This document shows, piece by piece, positions 44,701-52,044 of a stretch of DNA of 64,000 nucleotides. Position 1 is the stretch's first letter; the number at the start of each line of letters is the position of its first letter. The notes under the pieces are model-generated. The model had not been told where the DNA came from, searched no databases, and saw only the letters and a list, made by a program, of their open reading frames with translations. The stretch is taken from positions 1,922,001-1,986,000 of the forward strand of contig OZ241353.1 of the NCBI GenBank assembly GCA_965200375.1, read 5' to 3'. Source of the DNA: VXYL01 sp965200375. Its GTDB lineage: Bacteria > Pseudomonadota > Gammaproteobacteria > Pseudomonadales > Azotimanducaceae. A program made the translations under genes and the position numbers.

Positions 44701-45189
44701 TCGGTGGAAGTCGGCAGCGTCACGCCGTTCTCCGCCCGGGCGCTGGATCGCGGCTTTGCCGGCGCGCTGGTGGGCCTCTCCCGCCACTTGGAAGGGCGAC
44801 TTACCCCGCCCGAAGGCGCGGACCGCATCGATGATGCGACCGCCGAACTTGAAGAGCGCCTGCTGGCCGCCTTCGGCGACCGCATCGACGCGCAGCCCTT
44901 CGAGGACGACGCCGAACGCGACGATCGCCGCCGCAGCGTGGAACAGCGCGTGCGCGACCTGCTGCGGGCGTGGCAGGAGATCGCCGCGGACTACCACGAC
45001 GCCGGCGTGCAGATGAAGTACCAGCAACACGAGATGAGGCAGCGCCGCCCGCTGCTGCGCGAGATGCTGGACACCCAGTTCGAATCCGAAAAGCACCGCC
45101 TGTTTCGCGCCAACCGCTCCCTGCGCGACGTGGAACCGGAAGTAAACCTGCACTTGCGCGAACTCAGCGGGCGCGAAGTGCCGCCATGA
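41791..45189 (+). CDS. drmA: DISARM helicase DrmA
   Basis: This encodes 1132 residues. Helicase motifs: Walker A FPTGGGKTEAYLGLAAM near residue 436, DExH as VIQDELHLISGPLG near 676, STATVRQAQSQV, and the C-terminal half with NMISVGLDIQR and IQATSRVGRDPQ near 930. A probable zinc ribbon (CPWCGERF and CADFDCEF) is inserted between the halves. DrmA is the core ATPase of DISARM and acts with DrmB on phage DNA. TAGACT at 41754-41759 may be a private -10, which would let it be expressed despite separation from drmD-drmMI. Its stop overlaps an ATG (ATGA) that starts a decayed drmB fragment, showing the original drmA-drmB coupling. Confidence 0.92.
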   Translation: MAETDNPSPATSAEVRAYLARALDMDLIGPPAGHALAEERIPGRVRPSNWYLTGFLVPTDAPPEQTADADEEEELDETPAASGLAEESTADRRPARRGFFPSSIGVSFLVAAEVEALDVTARWGDYALAQVEDDEGNNTPVWKRGPNEATLRLRTGDEGPHAVPNGNGLAIHVRERSIDTATLPEMPAGTRAVSVFLVNQREPAAEHALADTAYAFQAELEIRSGQPFVPRPNPRRPRADDWDDQVGDLHYADTPEYATGHGVAADWDFQGSVCRAVRTTWIARAHVHRTATANVPGVELGMEVLGALADGEAADSALTPLVRDYRAWIDTQRERLQTLAAPRHATAEQLLVQAALAANRIAAGIQTLKQDEDALDAFRVANCAVACALRKRRPEDSKEGPPQWRAFQLAFILLNLAGLADPEDPHRETVDLLFFPTGGGKTEAYLGLAAMAMVLRRLRHPQENGKAGAGVSVVMRYTLRLLTLDQLSRAAGLVCALELEREKNVARYGEWPFEIGLWVGKAATPNVMGRRGENRSDSARAKTRQFKANPSARPAPIPLENCPWCGERFEPESFTLLPSDDKPTELRVACADFDCEFSGERPLPVLGVDEPIYQRLPAFLIATVDKFASLPWEAKAGKLLGGAERHDERGFYGAAEPASIGAKLPQPLPPPDLVIQDELHLISGPLGTMVGLYETVIDALCSRGLGEARRARPKIVASTATVRQAQSQVQALFARRETCVFPPPGVKRQDSFFARTVEGDDEARLYLGIAATGRNPKVLMRRVWLALMAAAQKAYRDAGGAKNEANSADPYMTVLGYFNSLRELGGARRILEEEVRNTVQRYGERKRVGERRGLFRDRRRLSDVLELTSRVSTDQVAAARRRLEAAFHEDRRVDWAIATNMISVGLDIQRLGLMLVLGQPKSHAEYIQATSRVGRDPQRPGLVATLLNMHKPRDRSHYERFRHYHETFYRSVEVGSVTPFSARALDRGFAGALVGLSRHLEGRLTPPEGADRIDDATAELEERLLAAFGDRIDAQPFEDDAERDDRRRSVEQRVRDLLRAWQEIAADYHDAGVQMKYQQHEMRQRRPLLREMLDTQFESEKHRLFRANRSLRDVEPEVNLHLRELSGREVPP

Positions 45190-45210
45190 GCCGCGCCTTC
45201 GGCAGCATCC
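45145..45210 (+). repeat. 66-bp direct repeat, copy 1 (drmA end/drmB start)
   Basis: This holds the last 14 codons of drmA, the ATGA junction and the first drmB codons. It matches 46777-46842 with three substitutions. The two copies bracket the inserted gene (period 1632 bases). Confidence 0.9.
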
Positions 45211-45293
45211 AAGCTCTTGCCCCGCCGCCTGCTCCTTCGGAGCCGTTTGGTGCCTTGGGCTCTTGGCTGCGACGTTGCAAGCCACGGCCCTAG
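45186..45293 (+). pseudogene. Decayed drmB 5' fragment
   Basis: The ATG inside the drmA stop region begins MSRAFGS exactly as intact drmB does, then jumps to ALAPPPAPSEPFGALGS, which matches LYAPPPAPSEPWAP at drmB residues 65-76. About 56 codons are missing between them, and the frame soon ends (35 codons). The divergence from the intact gene suggests that it derives from another drmB allele and not a fresh duplicate. Confidence 0.8.
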
Positions 45294-45395
45294 AAGGCCC
45301 GCTTGGCGGCCAAGGAGGTGGTGCCACATGAAGTCGTGCTATGCTCCCGCTGGTCGCGGGCCCCTAGCCGCGCAACGCAACGAGGATTGATCGAC

Positions 45396-46778
45396 ATGGC
45401 GAGTGTTCCGTCAAATGTGTCCGAGCTCTTGAACAGGGGCGAGCAAGCTCGGCTTTTCCCTGTTCCCGCGGGCAAAGCGAAATCCCAGGAACGCCACACC
45501 ACCTCCGTCTTCCTGGCGTGCCTGTCTCTCGTTCCGGCTCTCGGTCGCGCACTCGTCGAACCGCTCGGCTTGAGGGTCGGTAGCCGCAGCCGCATTCACA
45601 CCTTTACGGAAGTGGTGCTCGACGGCAGCGCTAAAGAGCAGTCCAACCGCCCGGACGGGCTCATCGCCGTTTCGAGAGGCAAGGAAGCATGGACAGCCCT
45701 CGTGGAGGCCAAGGTTCAAAGGTCCAAGCTCGAACGAGACCAGATCGAGTCCTACTTGCAGCTAGCCCGCGACAAAGGCATCGATGCCTTGATTACAGTC
45801 TCGAACGATTTCGCCGCCGTTCCCAGTCACCATCCACTGCAGACGATTCGAGTTCCCAAGAACGTCAGCCTGTTTCATTGGTCTTGGACCAGTATTCTGA
45901 CGCATGCGAAGTTGCTGAAGGAACAAGGAGTGGAAGTCAACGAACAACACACTGTTCTGTCTGAGTTCGTACGCTTCTTGGAGCACGAGAATTCGGGTGT
46001 GATGCGTCTCGATAGTATGGGACATGGCTGGAAGGACCTCGTAGCCTCGGCGGTGGCCGGCGCACCTCTCCAGAAGACGTCGGAGCAGGTCGTCGACACC
46101 GTCGGTACTTGGCATCAAGAGACCCGCGACCTCGCGCTTCAGTTGACAGAGGCCGTCAACGCCAACGTCACGATTGGCCTTTCTCGGTCGCACAGAGAAA
46201 ATTCAAGCAAGCGCATTGAAGACGAGGCTGCCATTCTCAGCCAGGACCAAGAGCTTCGAGCAAAGTACGATGTGCCAGATGCGGCGTCGCCAATCACCGT
46301 TGTTGCCAACCTAAAGGGGCGAACGATAGAAGTGTCGATGCAGATACGGGCCCCAGTGGACAGAAAGTCGACGGGAGCTCGAGTGAACTGGCTGCTCCGT
46401 CAACTGCCAAAGGATGGCGAGGAACTGCACATCCGAGCCTATTGGCCAAGACGGACCAAGGCAACGCAAGCCAGCTTGGAATCCGTCCGCGAGAATCCTA
46501 GTATTCTGCAAATTGAGGATCGTTCCCTGGCACCAACGTCTTTCGAAGTCAAACTGGTTCGCAATGCCGTCGGCAGGTTCTCCCAACCGAAGCGCTTTGT
46601 CGAGGAACTGGAGGAGGTCGTCCGTCAATTCTATGAACAGGTGGGCCAACGGCTGAAGCGTTGGCAGCCTGCTGCGCCCAAGATCATCGAGACGCCAAAG
46701 GAACCCGAGGGGAAGGTTGAGCCGCACGGCAACGACGAAACGGTGGAAGCAGTTGCGCTCCCACCGTCAGATCCATAA
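45396..46778 (+). CDS. PD-(D/E)XK-like nuclease family protein inserted between drmA and drmB
   Basis: This encodes 460 residues from the ATG at 45396 (MASVPSNVSELL), with GAGGA upstream. Residues about 80-140 hold a restriction-endonuclease-like core: FTEVVLDGSAKEQSNRPDGL (Asp) followed by WTALVEAKVQRSKLERDQIE (ExK), then ALITVSNDFA. The rest is a long alpha/beta region without known motif, ending in a Pro/Glu-rich tail. Its GC content is visibly lower than drmA and drmB, and it lies between two 66-bp repeats. It occupies the place where DISARM clusters may carry the PLD protein DrmC, which is not found here, so a substitute nuclease role is possible but unproven. Confidence 0.7.
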   Translation: MASVPSNVSELLNRGEQARLFPVPAGKAKSQERHTTSVFLACLSLVPALGRALVEPLGLRVGSRSRIHTFTEVVLDGSAKEQSNRPDGLIAVSRGKEAWTALVEAKVQRSKLERDQIESYLQLARDKGIDALITVSNDFAAVPSHHPLQTIRVPKNVSLFHWSWTSILTHAKLLKEQGVEVNEQHTVLSEFVRFLEHENSGVMRLDSMGHGWKDLVASAVAGAPLQKTSEQVVDTVGTWHQETRDLALQLTEAVNANVTIGLSRSHRENSSKRIEDEAAILSQDQELRAKYDVPDAASPITVVANLKGRTIEVSMQIRAPVDRKSTGARVNWLLRQLPKDGEELHIRAYWPRRTKATQASLESVRENPSILQIEDRSLAPTSFEVKLVRNAVGRFSQPKRFVEELEEVVRQFYEQVGQRLKRWQPAAPKIIETPKEPEGKVEPHGNDETVEAVALPPSDP

Positions 46779-46842
46779 CCTGCACTTGCGCGAACTCAGC
46801 GGGCGCGAAGTGTCCCCATGAGCCGCGCCTTCGGCAGCGTCC
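46777..46842 (+). repeat. 66-bp direct repeat, copy 2 (drmA end/drmB start)
   Basis: This is the second copy of 45145-45210. Its first 41 bases are a drmA 3' tail no longer attached to drmA, and the rest starts the intact drmB. The insert's stop codon (TAA at 46776-46778) overlaps the first bases. Confidence 0.9.
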
Positions 46843-48647
46843 GCCAGAGCCAGGTCGTCACCACCTACGGCCCCGGGGCGCTCATCGACCTGCCGTCGCA
46901 CTCCGCCATCGTCGGCGGCCTGGACACTTGGCCCCAGGGCCTGCAGGAGATCGTGGAGCTGCGTCTGTCCCGCGCCTTGCAGCAATACACCGACGTTCCC
47001 GCGCCAAAGCTCTACGCCCCGCCGCCGGCCCCTTCGGAACCATGGGCGCCGTCCAAGGGCATTGGCGCTTGGCGGTTCCCGGAGTGGTTCGTGGTACAGG
47101 AGCGGTTTGGCGCGAGCAGCGAAGGAGGCCGTCCCCAGTCGCGCCGCCTGGTGCAGCGCAAGGCATTGGACGAAGCGCCGCGAGAATCGCGGCGGGGCAG
47201 GTTCGAGGGTCTGGAAGTAGTGCCGACGCGCTTCGTGCGGGCATGTCCCCGCGGCCATGTCGACGACTTGGACTGGTTCGCTTTCGTTCACGGCGCCGAT
47301 TCGCCCTGCCGCCGTCAGCTGTGGCTGGACGAACGCGGCACCAGCGGCGGCCTTGGCGAGCTCACCGTGCGCTGCGAGTGCGGCAAGTCGCGCAACCTCT
47401 CGGATGCGTCGGACGTCGGCGCGAGCCCGCTGGGCAAGTGTCGCGGCACGCGGCCTTGGCTGGGCCGCAACATGAACGAAGACTGCGATCAAATCAGCCG
47501 CCTGCTGATCCGCACGGCCACCAACGCCTACTTTCCGCAAGTGGCCAGCGTGCTCTCCCTGCCGGATGCCGGCGCTGCGGTGCAGGAGGCGGTCATGGGC
47601 GTCTGGGACGTGCTGCAAGCCGTCGAAGACGCGCGGCTTCTGGCGACGTTCAAGGCCGTGCCGAAAGTCGCGCAAGCGCTGGCGCCGTTCGCCGACGAGC
47701 ACGTCATCCGCGCCATCGACGAGGTGAGAACCGGCGCCGGCCAAGCGCGACCGCTGAAGGAAGCGGAACTCGAAGCGCTGCTGGGAGCTGCCGAAGGCTA
47801 CGGCGACGAACCGCCGACGGATGCCAACTTCCACGCCTGCCGCCTGCCCGATTCGGCGTGGCGAGCGGGAACCGACAACGGCAGACGCATCGCAGCCGTG
47901 GTGCAGCTGCATCGCCTGCGCGAGGTGCAGGCGCTGGTCGGCTTCACTCGCCTTGAAGCCGTGACGCCGGACATCCACGGCGACTTCGAGAGCGACGTGA
48001 TGCGCGCCGAAATCGCCTTGGAACCGCAGTGGTTTCCGGCGGTGGAGAACCGCGGCGAGGGCGTGTTCGTGGAACTGCGTACGGAGGACGTGGCGGCATG
48101 GCTTGAACGCCCGGCCGTGACGGCGCGGGTCGCCAAGCTGGCGAAGGGCTACGACCTTTGGCGGCAGACGCGCAACACCCAGCGCCCGTTCCCAGGCGGC
48201 GCGTACGTGCTGCTGCACACCCTCGCGCATCTGCTGGTGCAGACCCTCGCCCTGCGCTGCGGCTATCCGGCCAGTTCCATCCGCGAACGCATCTACGCCG
48301 AAGATACGCTCGCCGGGAAACGCTACGGCATCCTGCTCTACACCGGCACGCCCGACGCCGAGGGCACTCTCGGCGGCCTGGTGCAGCAGGGGCGCCGCAT
48401 CGAAGACCATCTCGAAGACGCGCTGCGCAACGCCGCGCTGTGCTCCAACGACCCCATCTGCGCCCAGCACGTTCCGGACGAGAACGCGGCGAATCTGGAA
48501 AGCCGCCCGCTGCACGGCGCCGCCTGCCACGGCTGCTCGCTGATCGCCGAAACCTCCTGCGAGATGCGCAACGACTTCCTGGACCGGGCGCTGGTGGTGC
48601 CGGTGCTGGATGTGGCAGACGCCGCGTTCTTCGAACGGCCGGAATAA
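46818..48647 (+). CDS. drmB: DISARM protein DrmB (DUF1998)
   Basis: This encodes 609 residues. The N-terminus (FGSVRQSQVVTTYGPGALID) and the C-terminal DUF1998 region (LHTLAHLLVQTLALRCGYPA, then LHGAACHGCSLIAETSCE) are the DrmB hallmarks. The four late Cys residues probably bind zinc or an Fe-S cluster, and a second Cys group (CPRGHVDDLDW, RCECGKSRNL) lies near residue 140-190. DrmB forms a complex with the DrmA helicase. Its original start was coupled to drmA; the inserted gene now separates the two by 1.6 kb. A drmA fragment follows its stop by 2 bases. Confidence 0.9.
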   Translation: MSRAFGSVRQSQVVTTYGPGALIDLPSHSAIVGGLDTWPQGLQEIVELRLSRALQQYTDVPAPKLYAPPPAPSEPWAPSKGIGAWRFPEWFVVQERFGASSEGGRPQSRRLVQRKALDEAPRESRRGRFEGLEVVPTRFVRACPRGHVDDLDWFAFVHGADSPCRRQLWLDERGTSGGLGELTVRCECGKSRNLSDASDVGASPLGKCRGTRPWLGRNMNEDCDQISRLLIRTATNAYFPQVASVLSLPDAGAAVQEAVMGVWDVLQAVEDARLLATFKAVPKVAQALAPFADEHVIRAIDEVRTGAGQARPLKEAELEALLGAAEGYGDEPPTDANFHACRLPDSAWRAGTDNGRRIAAVVQLHRLREVQALVGFTRLEAVTPDIHGDFESDVMRAEIALEPQWFPAVENRGEGVFVELRTEDVAAWLERPAVTARVAKLAKGYDLWRQTRNTQRPFPGGAYVLLHTLAHLLVQTLALRCGYPASSIRERIYAEDTLAGKRYGILLYTGTPDAEGTLGGLVQQGRRIEDHLEDALRNAALCSNDPICAQHVPDENAANLESRPLHGAACHGCSLIAETSCEMRNDFLDRALVVPVLDVADAAFFERPE

Positions 48648-48649
48648 GT

Positions 48650-48719
48650 GCATTCCCGGCTGGGTGCGGCCCTCGAACTGGCATCTCCGGGATTCTCGTG
48701 CCGACGGCCGCGCCGCCGA
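48650..48719 (+). pseudogene. drmA N-terminal fragment downstream of drmB
   Basis: These 70 bases match drmA 41909-41980 (codons about 40-63; IPGWVRPSNWHL here against IPGRVRPSNWYL in drmA), with several substitutions and small gaps. No drmA start or helicase motifs follow. It is the relic of a further DISARM copy or of an unequal crossover. Confidence 0.75.
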
Positions 48720-48848
48720 CGGCCGCTTCGTGCGCCCTGCCGAGGTCGAGGCGGGCTGCTCGACCATGCCCCGGGGGTGGCGGATCCAAGGGCGGCCGCA
48801 GCGTCCTCGCTTGGGTCGCCGACCGCCCGAAGGTGCGACGCTTCCTTA

Positions 48849-48936
48849 CAGCGGGCCGGCTTCGTAGCCGCGAAACAAGGCGAGGACGCCGAACGGAGGG
48901 CGCTGGTGTTCCACATGACGCCGGAGTAGCAGGAGT
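48849..48936 (+). repeat. Right-edge direct repeat, copy 1 (88 bp)
   Basis: This is nearly the same as 49607-49697, differing by a few bases and one 3-base indel. Both copies can encode a protein C-terminus that begins RAGFVAAKQ, continues with a Glu/Asp-Ala-Glu-Arg segment, and ends ALVFHM-x-PE followed by TAG. The parent gene is not recognised. Confidence 0.8.
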
Positions 48937-49606
48937 CGTACTTCGGCGCTCGCCTCGTTCCTGAGTTCCTGGTGTTCGCCGAGGCGCGTTCCGTTCAAGT
49001 TTCAGTGGCGTTCTCGCAAGGTTTGCTGGTCGGGAGCGCTCGCCCAACGCGCCTTGCAAGTGCTCCAGATGGCACTGGCGAAGCAAGCGGTTTCGGTTTG
49101 GGGCGCCTTGCCTACGATGCCGGTTTCTTGCTACGGAACCTGGCAGCGTGTGGCGACTACCGGCCTAGCGGCAGTGGACTAGCCGGTATAGGGGGCGGGG
49201 CAGCCGGAGCCCAGACGCCCCGTGTCGCCGGAGGTGGGCATACGGTATCGAACCCTCGCATACGCTGGCGAGGAGCCGCAATCGCCTTCCCATTGTTCCG
49301 TAGGCGACCGTTCGCCGAGGCTACTGGTGTCAGCGCCCAGACCGAGTTTTCTAAGCCGCGGCGGGTTCCACGCCGCCGCTTGCCTGGTCGTCATCGTTGA
49401 ACTCCTGTCAGTCGCCTACTGGCGAGCTTGTCGTTGGTGAAGGCGAAGTCCGTCGGCGCGAACCCTCCATCACGAACGCGGCTATCTAACCACGGGGGGG
49501 GGATCAACCCTTGTGGCGAAGAAAACGAATTTTCTGAATTTTCCTTCTGCAATCAATAGCTTGCGATGGGAAAGCCAGAACTCGGCAGGCGCCAAGACGC
49601 CTCCGG
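48937..49606. other. 670-bp stretch without a convincing gene
   Basis: The reading frames here (for example 48972-49400) have no start signals or family motifs. It contains the poly-G repeat at 49488-49511. It lies between the two right-edge repeats and looks like island debris. Confidence 0.5.
49488..49511 (+). repeat. Poly-G repeat element, copy 1 (plus orientation)
   Basis: The sequence is AACCAC, nine G, then ATCAACCCTTGTGG. A second copy in opposite orientation is at 59484-59513 with a 14-base homopolymer. The shared core is CCAC-Gn-A(G)TCAACCCT. Confidence 0.65.
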
Positions 49607-49697
49607 CAGCGGGCCGGCTTCGTGGCCGCGAAACAGAGCGAGGTCGACGCCGAACGGAGCGCGCTGGTGTTCCACATGGCGCCGGAGTAGCGGGAGT
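49607..49697 (+). repeat. Right-edge direct repeat, copy 2 (91 bp)
   Basis: This matches 48849-48936. It ends 36 bases before ribH, so this copy probably belongs to the original chromosome and marks the right boundary of the island. Confidence 0.8.
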
Positions 49698-49732
49698 AGA
49701 CTGCGCTCGAACGCGCCAGTGCCGGAACGACC

Positions 49733-50203
49733 ATGCAACAGTCCATCGACACCGCCGCGCTGCCGCACGTCCCCGCTGCTCGAGTGGCTCTGCTTTGCTC
49801 CAAGTGGTATGGGGACATCGTCGCGTCGATGCGCCGGAGGTGCGCGGCCGTGCTGCGGAGCAAGGGCGTCCGGGTGGAAGCCCACACGCTGCCCGGCTGC
49901 TTCGAGTTCCCCTTTGCCGCGAACGAGCTGGCGCAGCGCCGCCCGGCGCCGGAGGCCATCGTCTGCCTCGGCGTCATCCTCAAGGGCGACACCTACCACT
50001 TCGAGATGATCGCCGACGAGTGCGTGCGCGGCCTGGGCGCGGTGTCGCGGAGATGGCGGGTGCCGATCATCAACGAGATCCTGCCGGTGTCGGACATCGC
50101 GCAGGCGGTCGCCCGCTCCGGGGACGACGACCTCAACAAGGGCATCGAGGCCGCCGCCGCGGCCATCGAGATCATCGACTGGCGGCGGCGCTTGCAGGCA
50201 TGA
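49733..50203 (+). CDS. ribH: 6,7-dimethyl-8-ribityllumazine synthase
   Basis: This encodes 156 residues, the normal size. LPGCFEFPFAANELA, VCLGVILKGDTYHFEMIADE with the catalytic His, and the C-terminal NKGIEAAAAAIEII are lumazine synthase signatures. It condenses the pyrimidine and dihydroxybutanone phosphate precursors in riboflavin synthesis. The middle segment (PIINEILPVSDIAQAVARSG) differs from common RibH1, so it may be a RibH2-like form. It is translationally coupled to a GH20 gene, and no other rib genes are near, which is unusual. Confidence 0.87.
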   Translation: MQQSIDTAALPHVPAARVALLCSKWYGDIVASMRRRCAAVLRSKGVRVEAHTLPGCFEFPFAANELAQRRPAPEAIVCLGVILKGDTYHFEMIADECVRGLGAVSRRWRVPIINEILPVSDIAQAVARSGDDDLNKGIEAAAAAIEIIDWRRRLQA

Positions 50204-52044
50204 CCACGCAGCCGCCCGCGGCATCGGCGCTGATGCCTTGGCCGCGGTCGGTGCAAGCCGTTGCCGCGCCGGGCCGGGCGGGCGTGCCGAATGTCGTTGC
50301 CTCCGGCGCCAGTTCGCGTCTCGCCGAGCTGGCCGCCAGGCTGCCGCCCTGGGGCCTGACGCTGCGCTTTCGCGTCGCCGCCGAGCCCAAGGCCGTGCCG
50401 GCGTTGGCGGATTCCTGCGCGTACACGCTGTCCGCAACGGACGGCGCCGTCGACGTCGAGGCCGCCACGGAGTGGGGCGCCTTGGCGGCCCTCGCCACCT
50501 TGGCGCAGTTCGGGCCCCTCGCCGGCGAAGTTCGGGACGCGCCGCGCTACCCCTGGCGGGGGCTGATGATCGACACCGCGCGCCACTTCATCAGCCTCGC
50601 CAGCCTCAAGCGCACCGTGGACGCCATGTGGTTCTACAAGCTCAACGTGCTGCACCTGCACCTGACCGACGACCAGGGCTTCCGCTTCCGCTCCCGCCGC
50701 TACCCGGAACTCGCCAGCGCCGACGCCTACGCGCCGGCGGAGCTCGCGGATCTGGCGGCCTACGCCGCGGGACGCGGCGTGCGGGTGGTGCCGGAACTGG
50801 ACATGCCCGGCCACACCACGAGCTGGCTCGCCGGCCGGCCGGCGTGGAGCCTCGGCGGTCGCCGGACGGAAGCGCCGAGCACTCGCTTCGGCGTCCACGA
50901 CACCGGCATCGATCCCGCCAATCCGGCGGTGCTCGATGCGGCGGCGGCCCTGCTCGGCGAACTTGCCGAGGCGTTTCCGGACGAGTGCCTGCACTTGGGC
51001 GGCGACGAGGCGGTGGCGCTCGATGCCGAGACCCAGGCGACGTTCCTGCGCCGGGCGACGGCCGAGGCGACCGCGCTCGGCAAGCGGCCGATGGGCTGGG
51101 ACGAGTGCCTGCACCCGCGCCTGCCGCGACGGACCATCGTGCAGGCCTGGCGCGGCCTGTCGGCGCGGGACGCCGCGCTCGCCGCCGGCTTCGACTGCGT
51201 GGTGTCGGCGCCCTACTACCTGGACCTCTTCTACCCGGCGGATGCCCATGCGGTGCCCCCGGACGCCGCCGCCGATGCGCCGCTCGGCGCGGACAATGCG
51301 CGCTTGGCGCACGTTCGGGAGGGCATCGACGCCTTGGACGACGCCTTCCGGCGAGGGCAGCCGGCGCTGCCTGCCGCCGACGCGCCGGGCCGCCTGCTTG
51401 GCGGCGAAGCCTGCCTGTGGACGGAGCTGGTGACCGACGAGCTGCTGGACGCCCGCCTGTGGAGCAGGCTGCCGGTGATAGCCGAACAGCTGTGGCACGG
51501 CGGTGCGGCGCCGGCGCCCTATGCCCGGCTGGCCGCGAGCCGCCGGGGGCTCCGGGACCTCGGCGTGATCGGTTCGGACGCCGCCGCGCTTGGCCGCTAT
51601 CCGGCCGAACTGCGGCCGCTCTTGGAGATGCTGGAACCGGTGAAGTGGTACCGGCGGCTGCTTGGCGAGCGGCTGGCCGCCGAGCGCGCGGACGGCCAGG
51701 CCGCATCCGGGGCGCCGCGTCCCTACGACACGGCCACCGCGCTGACGCGGCCGGTGGACTTCCTGCCGCCGGAGAGCCTTGTTTCCAGAGCGGCGGAGGC
51801 GGATCTCGCCGCCGGCAGGCCCATGGCCCGCTGGACTGCCGGCTGGCGGCAGCAGCGCGAGGCGCTGCGCCGGCATCCGTGGCGCAGAGAACTTGGCGCA
51901 GCGTCGGAAGCGCTGGCCGGGCTTGCGGACCTGGTCGACGGCCGCAGCAGCGGCGACGGCACCGAGCTGGCGGGACCGTTCGGCGAGTACCTGCTGCCGG
52001 TGGCCTACGCCGTTGCCGCCCGGGCGGGCGATGGCGTCGACTGA
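50200..52044 (+). CDS. Beta-N-acetylhexosaminidase, glycoside hydrolase family 20
   Basis: This is 614 residues starting in the ribH stop region (ATGA). The TIM barrel shows YPWRGLMIDTARHF, HLHLTDDQGFRFRS, VVPELDMPGHTT and the catalytic pair Asp269-Glu270 in CLHLGGDEAV, then GWDECL and LGGEACLWTE. No signal peptide is evident, so it acts in the cytoplasm on imported N-acetylhexosaminides. The following kinase gene overlaps by 14 bases, suggesting release of GlcNAc or GalNAc and direct phosphorylation. Confidence 0.88.
   Translation: MTTQPPAASALMPWPRSVQAVAAPGRAGVPNVVASGASSRLAELAARLPPWGLTLRFRVAAEPKAVPALADSCAYTLSATDGAVDVEAATEWGALAALATLAQFGPLAGEVRDAPRYPWRGLMIDTARHFISLASLKRTVDAMWFYKLNVLHLHLTDDQGFRFRSRRYPELASADAYAPAELADLAAYAAGRGVRVVPELDMPGHTTSWLAGRPAWSLGGRRTEAPSTRFGVHDTGIDPANPAVLDAAAALLGELAEAFPDECLHLGGDEAVALDAETQATFLRRATAEATALGKRPMGWDECLHPRLPRRTIVQAWRGLSARDAALAAGFDCVVSAPYYLDLFYPADAHAVPPDAAADAPLGADNARLAHVREGIDALDDAFRRGQPALPAADAPGRLLGGEACLWTELVTDELLDARLWSRLPVIAEQLWHGGAAPAPYARLAASRRGLRDLGVIGSDAAALGRYPAELRPLLEMLEPVKWYRRLLGERLAAERADGQAASGAPRPYDTATALTRPVDFLPPESLVSRAAEADLAAGRPMARWTAGWRQQREALRRHPWRRELGAASEALAGLADLVDGRSSGDGTELAGPFGEYLLPVAYAVAARAGDGVD

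Noticed and set aside
48648..49000. Possible drmC (PLD nuclease) downstream of drmB
   Set aside because: No HxKxxxxD motif exists in any frame; only a drmA fragment and a repeat are present.
48972..49400. 142-codon reading frame in the right-edge debris
   Set aside because: No start signal and no protein-like motif; the region lies between repeats and reads as decayed DNA.
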